DNA of 25,090 bases from JBGOUJ01 sp041477005 (GCA_041477005.1 JBGOUJ010000032.1:1-25090), one strand, 5' to 3'; counted from the stretch's first letter, positions 15,331 through 23,385 are shown. Program-made: numbers and translations. Notes: a model not told the origin generated them from the letters alone.

Positions 15331-15487
15331 GGCCACGGTCCGGTCGCCCACGCTGCGCCGGGCCGCCGGCGTCGCGGCGCTGTATGTCGAGAGGTCCAGC
15401 AGGGGGCCCAGCGCAAAATCCCCTGCCCGCAAATAATGGGTGGGGCCCACCGGAATGTGAGAAGATCATATCCCGACTGGCGCTGCA

Positions 15488-15802
15488 GTGATCGGCCAAC
15501 CAATCTCCCACTACAAGATCGTGGAGAAGCTCGGCGAAGGCGGCATGGGGACCGTCCACCGGGCGCTCGATACGCGGCTGAACCGGCCCGTGGCGATCAA
15601 GGTGCTGGCCGCCGAGGCGCTGGCCAACCCGCAGCGCAAGCGGCGCTTCGTCCAGGAGGCCAAGGCGGCTTCCGCCCTGAACCACCCCAACATCATCACC
15701 GTCCACGAAATCGACTGTGTGAACGGAGTTGACTTCATCGTCATGGAATACGTCAAGGGAAAGACCCTAAGATCCACATTTCTGTCCACGGAGGTGTACT
15801 GA
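15488..15802 (+). pseudogene. Truncated Pkn-type Ser/Thr protein kinase (N-terminal lobe only)
   Basis: The GTG start at 15488 opens a canonical kinase N-lobe: SHYKIVEKLGEGGMGTV (glycine loop, residues 16-23), VAIK with the ATP-binding Lys38, the alpha-C region RFVQEAKAASALNHPNI with Glu57, and the hinge IVMEYVKGKTL ending at residue 94. A normal gene continues with the HRD catalytic loop and DFG metal motif, and usually a C-terminal sensor region; here ten unrelated residues and a stop at 15802 follow. The product could bind nucleotide at best and cannot catalyse transfer. The break falls at about 15757-15770, where another reading frame takes on a different protein pattern. A genomic deletion or rearrangement is the simplest cause; an assembly join is possible. 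Confidence 0.85.
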
Positions 15803-15807
15803 ATTTT

Positions 15808-16086
15808 GTGCACGAACCGCTTGACCCCAGCAACCCGGAAGATGGTCCTGTCGTAAAGGTGAAGCCAGGAGACACGGTTAAATTCAAAGGCCGGACCGGC
15901 AACTGGTCTGTCACCTTCGTGGGAGACGCACCATTCAGCAGGGCGTCCTTTGGCGGGCACAAAGACGACGAGGACGGCGACGTGGTGTTGCATACCGCGC
16001 AGCCGATCGCGTTCAAGTACTTTGCGGTGGTAACCGGCGGTCCGGGCGGCGCCGCCTCGGCCGATCCGGACATTGTGGTTACATGA
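15808..16086 (+). CDS. Small beta-rich hypothetical protein, probably 5'-truncated
   Basis: Counting from GTG at 15808 gives 92 residues. GGAGGT at 15790-15795 is 12 bases upstream, a rather long spacing. The protein-like pattern in this frame begins earlier, with KIHISVHGGVLNFVHEPLD immediately after the kinase break point, so the native start is probably lost and the GTG may be fortuitous. The core VVKVKPGDTVKFKG and GNWSVTFVGDAPF has the alternating pattern of a beta-sandwich and vaguely recalls cupredoxins, but no cysteine is present and a blue-copper site is therefore unlikely. The family was not recognised. The stop overlaps by eight bases the stop of the convergent response regulator. 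Confidence 0.5.
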   Translation: MHEPLDPSNPEDGPVVKVKPGDTVKFKGRTGNWSVTFVGDAPFSRASFGGHKDDEDGDVVLHTAQPIAFKYFAVVTGGPGGAASADPDIVVT

Positions 16087-16558
16087 ACGCCCGGACGATC
16101 TGATCCTGGATTTCCTGCAGGCTCTCCTGTGACATCTCGAGTTCGCGGATTTTCTGCTGGAGCTTCTCGATCAGGAAGCGTTTCTCCAGCCCGTTTCGGA
16201 GGGCGATGACCAGATCGGCGTTCTGCCAGGGTTTCTCGATGTACTGGTAGAGGCCCACTTCGTTGATCGCCTTGATGGCGTTTTCCTTGTCGGCGTAGCC
16301 GGTCAGCAGGATGCGGATCGCGTGCGGCTGCAGCGCCTTCACTTGCAGCAGAAAAGAAATGCCGTCCATCTCCGGCATCAAGTAGTCGGAGATGACCAGG
16401 TCCACGGTGCGCTGCTTGAGCAGATCGATGGCCTGGGGCGGGGAGTTGCAGGTGATCACGTCGTAGTCGGTTTCGAGCATCAGGAACGATTTGATGCTGA
16501 TCGCGACCATCTCTTCGTCATCCACCACCAAAACCACCGGTTGCCGGTCGAAGGTCAT
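16079..16558 (-). CDS. Single-domain response regulator with C-terminal helix
   Basis: 159 residues. The receiver domain has all key residues: acidic pair Asp13-Asp14 (LVVDDEE), phospho-acceptor Asp58 (LVISDYLMPEMDG), Thr86 (ILLTGYAD) and Lys109 (IEKPWQ). After about residue 120 comes a charged helix (EKRFLIEKLQQKIRELEM) likely to form a coiled coil; there is no DNA-binding or enzymatic output domain. It would be phosphorylated by the histidine kinase directly upstream and act through protein contact. Its ATG overlaps the kinase TGA in an ATGA, so translation is coupled. The receiver type with a WQ after the conserved Lys-Pro resembles RpfG/HD-GYP-type receivers, but no such output is attached. 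Confidence 0.92.
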   Translation of the reverse strand: MTFDRQPVVLVVDDEEMVAISIKSFLMLETDYDVITCNSPPQAIDLLKQRTVDLVISDYLMPEMDGISFLLQVKALQPHAIRILLTGYADKENAIKAINEVGLYQYIEKPWQNADLVIALRNGLEKRFLIEKLQQKIRELEMSQESLQEIQDQIVRAFM

Positions 16559-17862
16559 GAGGGAGCCTTCCATTCTAGCGGCAAACTGATGGTAAATGTT
16601 GTGCCCTGCCCCACGACGCTTTCGACGTCGATGCGGCCCCGGTGGTCCCGGATAATCTTCTGGCTGATGGCCAGCCCCAGGCCGGTGCCGACCCCGGCCT
16701 TCTTGGTAGTAAAGCCCGTGTCGAAGATCCGGGGGAGAATTTCCGGGGCGATGCCGGAGCCGGTGTCGGAGATCTGGATCTTGACCATCGGCCCGTCGCG
16801 ATAGGTCCGGATGGTGATGGTCCCCTTGCCGGCGATGGCGTGGGAAGCGTTCACCAGCATGTTCATCAACACCTGGTTGAGCTGGTTGGGGTGGCACGCC
16901 ACCGGCGGGATGTCGCCGTATTCGCGCTTCACGGTGACGCGGTTCCTGAGCTCGTGGTGGACCAGGGTGAGGGTGCTGTCAATGCCTTCGTGCAGGTTGA
17001 CGCTGCGGACCTCGGCCTCGTCCAGGCGGGCGAAATTCCGCAGGCTGCGGACGATGCCGATGATGCGCTCGCAGGCGAGATGGTTGGCGCGGGAGATTTC
17101 ATCGGTGATGGCGAGCACCCGCTTCAAATCGGAGTTGTCGCGAAACGATTCCGGGCAGGCGTCGGAGGCGATGAGGTCGCGCAGGCGGGTGAGAGACCGC
17201 GCCAGGTTGTCGCTGTTGCTGGTAATGGCGCCGATGGGGGTGTGTAGCTCGTGGGCGATCCCGGTCACCAGGGAGCCCAGGGCGGCCATCTTCTCCTGCT
17301 GCACCAGTTGAGTGTTGGACTGCCGCAGGGCCGCCGTCCGCTCTTCCACCTGCCGCTCCAGATCGTCGGCGTGCTGGCGCAACTCGATGGTGCGGCGCTT
17401 CACTTCCTCTTCGAGCGCATGGGAGTGCTCCCACACCTTCCCGTAAGAGGCCAGCATCTCGGCGTGGACCTTCTCGGCTTCCTCGCGGACCTGCGCGTAT
17501 TCGCGCTGGAGGCGGCGGTACCGCAGGGCCGGGCCAAGCCAGGCCGGCAACTCGGCCGCCGAGGCCAGGGAGCCGAAGGCCCCAACCCCGCCCGGGGCGC
17601 CAAGCCGGACCGCCGGACCGCCAATCACGAGGACCGGGGGGCGGTGCGCGTCGTCGGCGATCTCAGAAAGCCATTGGGCGCCTGCGGCCGCGTCCAGTAC
17701 GATCAGGTCCGGAATTTCCTGCTGATACAGACGCCGGGCCGATTCCGTGTCGGTCGCTTCTTGAACCTGAAGATTGGCGTTCACCAGGGAACGCACTTGC
17801 GCGAGTACGGCCGGGTTGGAGGAGACGAGCAGCAGTTTTTCGGCCGGCGGGCTGTCAGGCAT
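16555..17862 (-). CDS. Histidine kinase with N-terminal degenerate receiver domain
   Basis: 435 residues, apparently cytoplasmic since no membrane span is visible. Residues ~8-110 resemble a receiver: DLIVLD offers Asp57, but the metal-binding acidic pair is replaced by SSN (LLLVSSNPAV) and the Lys-Pro is absent, so it is probably a pseudo-receiver. A coiled coil fills about 115-190. The dimerisation/phospho-acceptor motif is GIAHELHTPIGAI with His204, and the ATPase domain has the N box around Asn338 (NMLVNASHAI), G1 DTGSG (366-370) and G2 GVGTGLGLA. His-Glu-Leu-His-Thr-Pro is the form seen in the HATPase group of Rsb/ZraS-like kinases. The start overlaps the stop of the upstream gene by eight bases and the end overlaps the response regulator by four, indicating a tightly coupled operon. 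Confidence 0.93.
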   Translation of the reverse strand: MPDSPPAEKLLLVSSNPAVLAQVRSLVNANLQVQEATDTESARRLYQQEIPDLIVLDAAAGAQWLSEIADDAHRPPVLVIGGPAVRLGAPGGVGAFGSLASAAELPAWLGPALRYRRLQREYAQVREEAEKVHAEMLASYGKVWEHSHALEEEVKRRTIELRQHADDLERQVEERTAALRQSNTQLVQQEKMAALGSLVTGIAHELHTPIGAITSNSDNLARSLTRLRDLIASDACPESFRDNSDLKRVLAITDEISRANHLACERIIGIVRSLRNFARLDEAEVRSVNLHEGIDSTLTLVHHELRNRVTVKREYGDIPPVACHPNQLNQVLMNMLVNASHAIAGKGTITIRTYRDGPMVKIQISDTGSGIAPEILPRIFDTGFTTKKAGVGTGLGLAISQKIIRDHRGRIDVESVVGQGTTFTISLPLEWKAPS

Positions 17863-18322
17863 GCGGGGTGCTCTTAGCCGCCGACTGATCGTGGCTGAGG
17901 CCGAGCGCCAGCAGAGCGCGGACGCGCTTGACCAGGGCTTTGAACATTCGCTGGGTCATCTCGGCATGGTCGGCCAGAAGGTCGAAGAAATCTTCGCGCT
18001 CGATCTTGAGCAGGCCCGAGTCTTCGACGCAGGTGGCGGTGGCCACGCTGGGCTGATCGTCGAACAGCGCCCAGTTGCCGAGGGTTTCTCCCGGGCCGAC
18101 CGAAAAGATCTCGCGGGTCCCCCGGGTGAGCCGGATGCGGCCTTCCAGGACCACATACAGCGCGTCAGCGGCTCCGTTCTCCTTGAACAGCACTTTCCCC
18201 GGGGCGCACTGGACCTGCGCGGCGATCGAGGCGGCCAGCGCCAGCGCGTCGGTTTCCATGTCGCTGAACAGCTCGACCTTCTGCAGCCGGATGGCCTTTT
18301 CCAGGGTGGTCAGGTTTTCCAT
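17855..18322 (-). CDS. Cyclic-nucleotide-binding-fold protein with altered ligand pocket
   Basis: 155 residues forming one CNB domain: LQKVELFSDM helix, then PGKVLFKENGAADALYVVLEGRIRL, then the phosphate-binding cassette region GETLGNWALFDDQPSVATATC, then LLKIEREDFFDLLADH and a C-terminal helix. There is no helix-turn-helix, so it is not a Crp/Fnr transcription factor. In canonical CNB domains the cassette reads roughly GE.ALL...PR.AT; here the Glu is Asn83 and the phosphate-binding Arg is Ser92/Val93, so cAMP or cGMP binding is doubtful. It starts inside the upstream transporter gene (13-base overlap) and ends inside the kinase gene. A role as regulatory subunit of the transporter-HEAT protein is an inference from coupling and from known fusions of such domains. 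Confidence 0.88.
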   Translation of the reverse strand: MENLTTLEKAIRLQKVELFSDMETDALALAASIAAQVQCAPGKVLFKENGAADALYVVLEGRIRLTRGTREIFSVGPGETLGNWALFDDQPSVATATCVEDSGLLKIEREDFFDLLADHAEMTQRMFKALVKRVRALLALGLSHDQSAAKSTPHA

Positions 18323-21129
18323 AGCGCTCCCGCGGAGGATTGCTGCGCAGCGGGCGCCCGCAGCCGGGTCAGGGCCATCTGAACCGTTTCCCGCAGCAAC
18401 GGGTCGCCGGCCCGAGACAGGGGATCGAGTAGCGGCGCGAGCTGGATAAGGCCCTGGTCGCCAACCACGTAGGCGGCGCAGGACTGCAGCCAGGGATCGG
18501 AATCGGTCAGCAGCTCCCGCAACCCCTGCACGTAGGTGGGCGGCACGATGCCGAACAGGGTGCGGCCGAATTCCATGATCCGCTCCGGCGAGCGGTCCTC
18601 GATGACCGGTAACAGCATCTGGCGTACCGGGTTCGTCAGCATGCTGTCCAGTAATTCGAGAGCGTTGGATCGCAGATCGCGGCGGCCGCTGCTGATGCTG
18701 TAATAAGCATCAGAGATATCCTTCGGCGGATAGAGCAGGCCGATGAGCCGGAAGATCACTTCCAGCTTGTGATCGAGTTGCTCGCTGAGCGCGCGCCGGA
18801 GGAACCGCGTGCCGGAGCCAGACCCGTCCTGGGGCACCACCTGGAGAATGCTCAGATAGCGGTAGTAGCGGCGCAGCTCGTTCTCGGTGAGTGGGGAGAT
18901 ACGGCTGGAATCCAGGCGCACTCCCGGCTCTCGGAGCCGGATGCGGCTGAGGGCGCGCAGGATGCGGCGCTCTAACTCCAGGTCCGGCTGGTCCAGGCTG
19001 CCGGCCAGGGAATTGGCCGCCTCCTGGCCGCCGATGGCCGAGAAAACGCGGGGCAGATTGCGGCGGATCTTGAGCGGCGCCGTCGTGTCGAGCAGCGTCT
19101 GGCGCAGGGCTGGCAGAACGTCCGCGCCAAAGGCGGCCAAGGCTTGCCAAGCTTCGGTCTTGAACCGGCGGTCGCCGGTCAGCTCGATCAGCCGGGGAAC
19201 GAGATTTCGCTGCCGGGAGCGGCCGGCGCTGCGAGCGGCGGCCCGCACTACTTCCGGATCCGGATCGCTCAGAAAGTCGGCCAGGGCGCGCTGGCAGTCG
19301 AGATCGGCCGGCACCTGGCCCAGCAGCTCGGCGGCGTGCCGCCGGTACGCAGGCTGCTGGGTTTGCGTGGACTCCACAAAGGCCTTGAAGACCTGGTAGG
19401 CCGCCTCGGGTTCCGGCGCATCGGGCCGCGATAACAAGCGAGCCGCCGCCGTCCCGCGAAGGATGGCGTGCGGCGCCGCGAGCAGATCTTTCCATTTCAC
19501 ATAAGACTCGCCGGGATCGTGCCGCTCCAGGTAGTCGAGCGCCTGCCAGAGCGAATCGACGTGATTGTCGAGAAACAGGAACACCGACATCTGCGGGGCG
19601 CAATCCGGGACGTCCTTCGCCACCACGATCGAAAGCGCCTTGCGGCGGATGGTAGGCGACATGTGGATCAGCAGTGAGCCGAGCTGCGTGGCAACCACGT
19701 TGGCCTGCCCGTATTGCACCAGAACCAGGCCGGTCTCGACGGCGCGGTCGTCGGAGCTGGTCAGCGTGGCGCTGAGTTCCTCCCAAGGCGAAGAGCCGGC
19801 CATCTCCACCAGCAGCGCTTCGGCGCTGATGTCCCGCCGCTCGATGCTGGTGCGCAGCGTGTTGACGTATTCCCGGCGCAGCCGCCACGCTACACCCAGC
19901 CAGGGAATCACCAGGGCCAGGTTGACCCAGGCAAGCTGCTGCATACTGAGATGCCAGACAGACGCCAGGGGGATCAACAATACGCCCCCCAGCCCGTCGG
20001 CCCACCGGCTGGCCACCATGTCGATGAACGATTTGGCCTGCTGGCGCACGCGGGCGGGCAGCGGAACGTAGAGAAGCTCGGTCGAGGAGCGGTCGATGGA
20101 GTGGCGGAAGGCCTGGTCGAAGCCCTTAATGAAAACTCCCGCCGCCAAGGCCGCCGAGAACACCAGCACGACCGAACCAAACAGCATGGCCACCGGCAGC
20201 ACGAAAATGGCGAAGTTGAGGCCGAACCAGCGCATGACCCGGCTGCTGAGGACCATGTGCATCAGAAACGAGAAGATGGCCAGGTAGCTGTAAAAGCTGG
20301 AGAAGAAGGCGGCCATCTGGTTGACGTCGAGGATAGCGTGCCGCACGATGTAGGTGAACTGGAAGTCCACCATCACGCCCAGAATCGCCGACACGAACAC
20401 CAGCAGGAAGATCAACGACAGGTAGCGGGACTCGCGGATGGTGCGCATGCTCTCGGCCAAGCTCGAGGGCCTGGACTCCCCTCTGGCCGAGGGCGCCGTG
20501 GCGAGGTGCCGCGTGGTTCGCCACAGATAGCCTACGATCCCGGCGCAGGCCACCAGGAACGGCACGTAGACCAGAAGCAGGTTTTCGGCGCCGATCCGCT
20601 TGGTCATGACGCTGCTGAACTGCCCTCCCAGCGCGCAGCCCAGGATCCCGCCGCCGCTGATGAAGGAAAACAGGCGACGGGCCTGGCGCGTGGTGAAAAT
20701 GTGGTTGGCCAGGGTCCAGACCTGGCTCACCACGATTACTGCAAATATGTAAGTCCACACGATGATAACCGCCGAAACCCAGTCCAGGTCCAAATGCATC
20801 ATCCACCAGAACACGGCCAGGTTCGCGGCGAAGAAGAGCTGGGTATAAATCAGCAAGAGATTCTGCGGCAGCCGGACCGACAGCCGGATGTAGAACGAAA
20901 CAACAAAGCTCACCACGACGGCGGTGATGACATAGATGTACGGGAGGGTCCGCGTGTGGAAATGATTGAGGTAAAGCGCCTTGCTGGTGGCCTTTAAGGC
21001 GATGACCGCGGCAATGGACAGCAGCAGGTAGAGGGTCAGCAGCAGGGTCGGCCGAGCCTCGCCCGGCTCGAAAGCGAAGAAATCGAGTAATTTCCGGCGA
21101 GTGCTCCGAGCTGCAGCGACGGCGGTCAT
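18310..21129 (-). CDS. Nucleotide-translocase-like membrane protein (Npt/Tlc family) with C-terminal HEAT repeats
   Basis: 939 residues. After a basic N-terminus, residues ~25-425 contain about ten to twelve hydrophobic helices (TLLLTLYLLLSIAAVIALKA, YIYVITAVVVSFVVSFYIRL, NLLLIYTQLFFAANLAVFWW and others) in the ATP/ADP-translocase-like or MFS-like pattern, with FSFISGGGILGCALGGQ after the first half. From about 430 to the end, repeated helix pairs with R/D spacing (for example QRALADFLSDPDPEVVRAAA, RNLVPRLIELTGDRRFKTEA and SDPWLQSCAAYVVGD) form HEAT repeats, probably cytoplasmic. Chlamydial and plant members exchange ATP for ADP; free-living homologues with HEAT tails have unproved function. 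The start at 21129 was chosen because upstream residues lack family character and overlap the preceding gene. A perfect TATAAT (minus strand, 21156-21151) lies just upstream but has no good -35 partner. Confidence 0.85.
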   Translation of the reverse strand: MTAVAAARSTRRKLLDFFAFEPGEARPTLLLTLYLLLSIAAVIALKATSKALYLNHFHTRTLPYIYVITAVVVSFVVSFYIRLSVRLPQNLLLIYTQLFFAANLAVFWWMMHLDLDWVSAVIIVWTYIFAVIVVSQVWTLANHIFTTRQARRLFSFISGGGILGCALGGQFSSVMTKRIGAENLLLVYVPFLVACAGIVGYLWRTTRHLATAPSARGESRPSSLAESMRTIRESRYLSLIFLLVFVSAILGVMVDFQFTYIVRHAILDVNQMAAFFSSFYSYLAIFSFLMHMVLSSRVMRWFGLNFAIFVLPVAMLFGSVVLVFSAALAAGVFIKGFDQAFRHSIDRSSTELLYVPLPARVRQQAKSFIDMVASRWADGLGGVLLIPLASVWHLSMQQLAWVNLALVIPWLGVAWRLRREYVNTLRTSIERRDISAEALLVEMAGSSPWEELSATLTSSDDRAVETGLVLVQYGQANVVATQLGSLLIHMSPTIRRKALSIVVAKDVPDCAPQMSVFLFLDNHVDSLWQALDYLERHDPGESYVKWKDLLAAPHAILRGTAAARLLSRPDAPEPEAAYQVFKAFVESTQTQQPAYRRHAAELLGQVPADLDCQRALADFLSDPDPEVVRAAARSAGRSRQRNLVPRLIELTGDRRFKTEAWQALAAFGADVLPALRQTLLDTTAPLKIRRNLPRVFSAIGGQEAANSLAGSLDQPDLELERRILRALSRIRLREPGVRLDSSRISPLTENELRRYYRYLSILQVVPQDGSGSGTRFLRRALSEQLDHKLEVIFRLIGLLYPPKDISDAYYSISSGRRDLRSNALELLDSMLTNPVRQMLLPVIEDRSPERIMEFGRTLFGIVPPTYVQGLRELLTDSDPWLQSCAAYVVGDQGLIQLAPLLDPLSRAGDPLLRETVQMALTRLRAPAAQQSSAGALWKT

Positions 21130-21151
21130 GCAAGAGCCAGGACGCTCTCCA

Positions 21152-22393
21152 TTATAGAGCCAGGGCCAGCAGTCCCGCGCCGAACATGGCCATAAAGCCC
21201 ACCGCCACCCGCCAGCCGAAGGCGGGCGAGCCGGAAGTGGCGGCGATGATGTTCTTGAGCAGGGCGTTGGTCGCCCAGCCCAGCAGCACGCCGTTGACGC
21301 CCATGCGGACCGGAACGTGGCCGTTCTGCAAGAGGTCGGACAGGGTGACCGCAACGGCGCTGACGTCCACCAGGCCGCCGATGGCGCTGGTCCAGTAGGT
21401 GCTGCGCTCTCCCATGAGGTGGGCGGCGGCCTGGCCGATAAAAACGATGGCCGTAAACAAGGCGCCGAACTTCAACGCGGGCCACAGGCGGAACGGGTTG
21501 CCCATCTGTACCGCCTGATCGGGCGTAGAGGGCGCCCCCCGGCGCAGCGAGACAATCCAGCCGAGCAACAGGCCAACCCCGCACATGGCGAGCAACGGCG
21601 CTGCCGTCGCCCGCGCCAGGTCCGCATTCACGGCGTAAAGGACCAGCAGGACGCGCGGGGACAGCATGGCATTGGCGAACAAGGTGGCCTGCCAGTAGGA
21701 AGCCACGTTCTTCGGGTCGTCATGGTAGTTCTTGGCGAAGGACGCCGTGGCGGCGGTGGTGGAGGCCAGGCCGCCCATCAGGCTGGTCAAGGCCAGCCCT
21801 TTGTCGGCCCCCAGAAATTTCGTAAGGAAGTACCCCACGTAGGAGATCGAGGAGACCAGGATGACAAACAGCCAGACTTGCCGGGGCGCGAAGAACTGGT
21901 AGGGACCGAAGCGGCCCACCGGCAGGATCGGGTAGATCACGAAGATCAGGGCCAGGAACCGCAGCGAGTCGTTGAACTCGGTGACGTTGATGGTGTCGCG
22001 GACGAATTTATGCAGCGACTGCTTGGCCTCCAGGAACGCGACCACGACGATGGTCATTCCGATGGCCAGGTTGGCGTGGGGGGTTGTGGTAAGATAGCCA
22101 AACCAGAAGGTGGCGATCGCCGCCATCTCGGTGGTGATCCCCTTGCGCTCCGCAACCTGGAAATGAAAGACCGCCAGCAGCACTGTAATGCAAATCAAAG
22201 TGGCGATTGCAGCCCAAGGCTGATGAAGCAGGCCCGAGATGGCCCCGACCAGGGCGATCAGAAGGAAGTCCCGCATCCCCGGATGGAGCTCGCCAAGAGC
22301 CGCCTCGCGCTGGGCGCCGACCAGGAAACCGATCAGGAGGGCCTGGCCGATGGTTCGAACCACCTCCAGCACCGGAGGAGCCGCTTCTGGCAT
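21152..22393 (-). CDS. MgtC/SapB-DUF4010 family membrane protein
   Basis: 413 residues with around twelve hydrophobic helices. The N-terminal part (GQALLIGFLVGAQREAALGE, residues ~16-35) has the MgtC/SapB-like pattern with a charged pair in the first helices, and the C-terminal half (RMGVNGVLLGWATNALLKNI and SAIGGLVDVSAVAVTLSDL) is the DUF4010 pattern. Length agrees with this family. The family is associated with magnesium or ion homeostasis only by analogy with MgtC; its own activity is not known. It is the first gene of the five-gene minus-strand cluster, and its stop is 22 bases before the translocase-like start. A possible promoter is directly upstream with almost no leader, and there is no clear Shine-Dalgarno. 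Confidence 0.88.
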   Translation of the reverse strand: MPEAAPPVLEVVRTIGQALLIGFLVGAQREAALGELHPGMRDFLLIALVGAISGLLHQPWAAIATLICITVLLAVFHFQVAERKGITTEMAAIATFWFGYLTTTPHANLAIGMTIVVVAFLEAKQSLHKFVRDTINVTEFNDSLRFLALIFVIYPILPVGRFGPYQFFAPRQVWLFVILVSSISYVGYFLTKFLGADKGLALTSLMGGLASTTAATASFAKNYHDDPKNVASYWQATLFANAMLSPRVLLVLYAVNADLARATAAPLLAMCGVGLLLGWIVSLRRGAPSTPDQAVQMGNPFRLWPALKFGALFTAIVFIGQAAAHLMGERSTYWTSAIGGLVDVSAVAVTLSDLLQNGHVPVRMGVNGVLLGWATNALLKNIIAATSGSPAFGWRVAVGFMAMFGAGLLALAL

Positions 22394-22404
22394 CAGGCCT
22401 AAAT

Positions 22405-22431
22405 ATTATCGAATTCAGCGTCGATTGTCAG
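22405..22431 (-). promoter_or_regulatory. Possible promoter of the five-gene cluster
   Basis: On the minus strand CTGACA (22431-22426) and GATAAT (22410-22405), each five of six consensus bases, are separated by 15 bases, which is short. Transcription would start around 22398, only a few bases before the ATG at 22393, implying a leaderless or nearly leaderless message. Confidence 0.35.
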
Positions 22432-22448
22432 AATACGAGGATCGCCCC

Positions 22449-23375
22449 ATGGGAAACTCCCCCGTGCCACTCGACAGGACCAGCCCTTCCCTGCCCAACA
22501 TTCCGGCCGCCATTGCCGGGTTGCGTCACTTGCCGGCGTCAGCGCCGGTGGTTCAGAAGGCGCTGGCACAGTTTGAGAATCCAAACTTTGAGGTGAACGA
22601 CCTCAAGAAGACCCTGCTCTCGGACCCGGCCATTGCCGCCCAAACTCTGCGGCTGGCCAACTCGGCCTATTTCGGCTTCCGAAGCGAGGTGCAAACCGTT
22701 TCCCAGGCGATTGTCCTGCTCGGGCAGAACCGGATCCGCACCCTGCTCCGCCGAGTCCTGGTCGACAAGCTCCTGGCCGAGCTGGCTCGTGGGTGCTCGG
22801 CCGCCGTTCCGCTGCGCAAGATGTCGCTGGCCACAGCCACCGCCTGCTGCGCCCTGTCCCAGCTATTGCAGCGGGGCGATGCGGAAGAGATGCTGCTGGC
22901 AGGCCTGCTACACAACATCGGCGACTTGTTCCTGCTCGCGAAATTCCCGGTGGAATACTGGCAGGCGATCCCCAACGCCGCCGCTCTCGGCTACCAGGAA
23001 TCCATCCGGGCGGTGTTTGGCATGACCACCATGGAAGCGGGCAAGCGCCTGCTTGAAGCGTGGCAGTTCCCGGCTTTTTACGGGATCGCGATCGAGTGGC
23101 TCGACGACCCGCTCGCATCAGCCTGCCCGGCCGCGTTCTCTGATGCCATCGCCCTCATCCACTGCGGAAAGAAGCTGGCCGAGTCTCTCATCAGCGGCGC
23201 GGGCGTGGAGGAAGCCATCCAGACCGTGCCGCCCGAGATCAGCGAGCGTTTGAGCGCGAGTCCTGAGTTGCTGGCCGAGATCTACCAGAACCTGCCGCAG
23301 CGCATGTCCCTCGAACAGCTCCAGGCGGGAAGCCCGAAACCGCAACCGCAGATGAACCCAAATAAACGCCGATAA
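22449..23375 (+). CDS. HDOD-domain signalling protein
   Basis: 308 residues from the ATG at 22449; the frame stays open another 70 codons upstream, but that stretch overlaps the divergent gene and has no protein character. The HDOD domain spans about residues 15-220: LRHLPASAPVVQKALAQFEN, then LLSDPAIAAQTLRLANSAYFG, then TVSQAIVLLGQNRIRTLLRR, then LAGLLHNIGDLFL. In true HD phosphohydrolases the last motif contains His-Asp; here it is His155-Asn156, so catalysis is unlikely and a binding or scaffolding role in signalling is expected, as for most HDOD proteins. The C-terminus is Pro/Lys/Asn-rich and probably disordered. It is transcribed divergently from the five-gene cluster with 55 bases between them. 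Confidence 0.9.
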   Translation: MGNSPVPLDRTSPSLPNIPAAIAGLRHLPASAPVVQKALAQFENPNFEVNDLKKTLLSDPAIAAQTLRLANSAYFGFRSEVQTVSQAIVLLGQNRIRTLLRRVLVDKLLAELARGCSAAVPLRKMSLATATACCALSQLLQRGDAEEMLLAGLLHNIGDLFLLAKFPVEYWQAIPNAAALGYQESIRAVFGMTTMEAGKRLLEAWQFPAFYGIAIEWLDDPLASACPAAFSDAIALIHCGKKLAESLISGAGVEEAIQTVPPEISERLSASPELLAEIYQNLPQRMSLEQLQAGSPKPQPQMNPNKRR

Positions 23376-23385
23376 ACCCCCGGCT

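Noticed and set aside
15431..15443. Palindrome GGTGGGGCCCACC as a transcription terminator after the UxuA-like gene
   Set aside because: Arms of six bases around a single central base cannot form a normal hairpin loop, and no T-run follows.
13609..15450. 613-codon minus-strand open frame spanning the receptor and the UxuA-like gene
   Set aside because: It runs across two clearly coding genes and their spacer and shows no family pattern.
15808..16086. Blue-copper (cupredoxin) protein
   Set aside because: The beta-strand pattern is suggestive but the visible protein has no cysteine, so the type-1 copper site cannot form.
22239..22448. Longer N-terminus of the HDOD protein
   Set aside because: The extra 70 residues are Arg/Ser-rich, overlap the divergent DUF4010 gene and resemble its antisense translation; ATG 22449 fits the HDOD family better.
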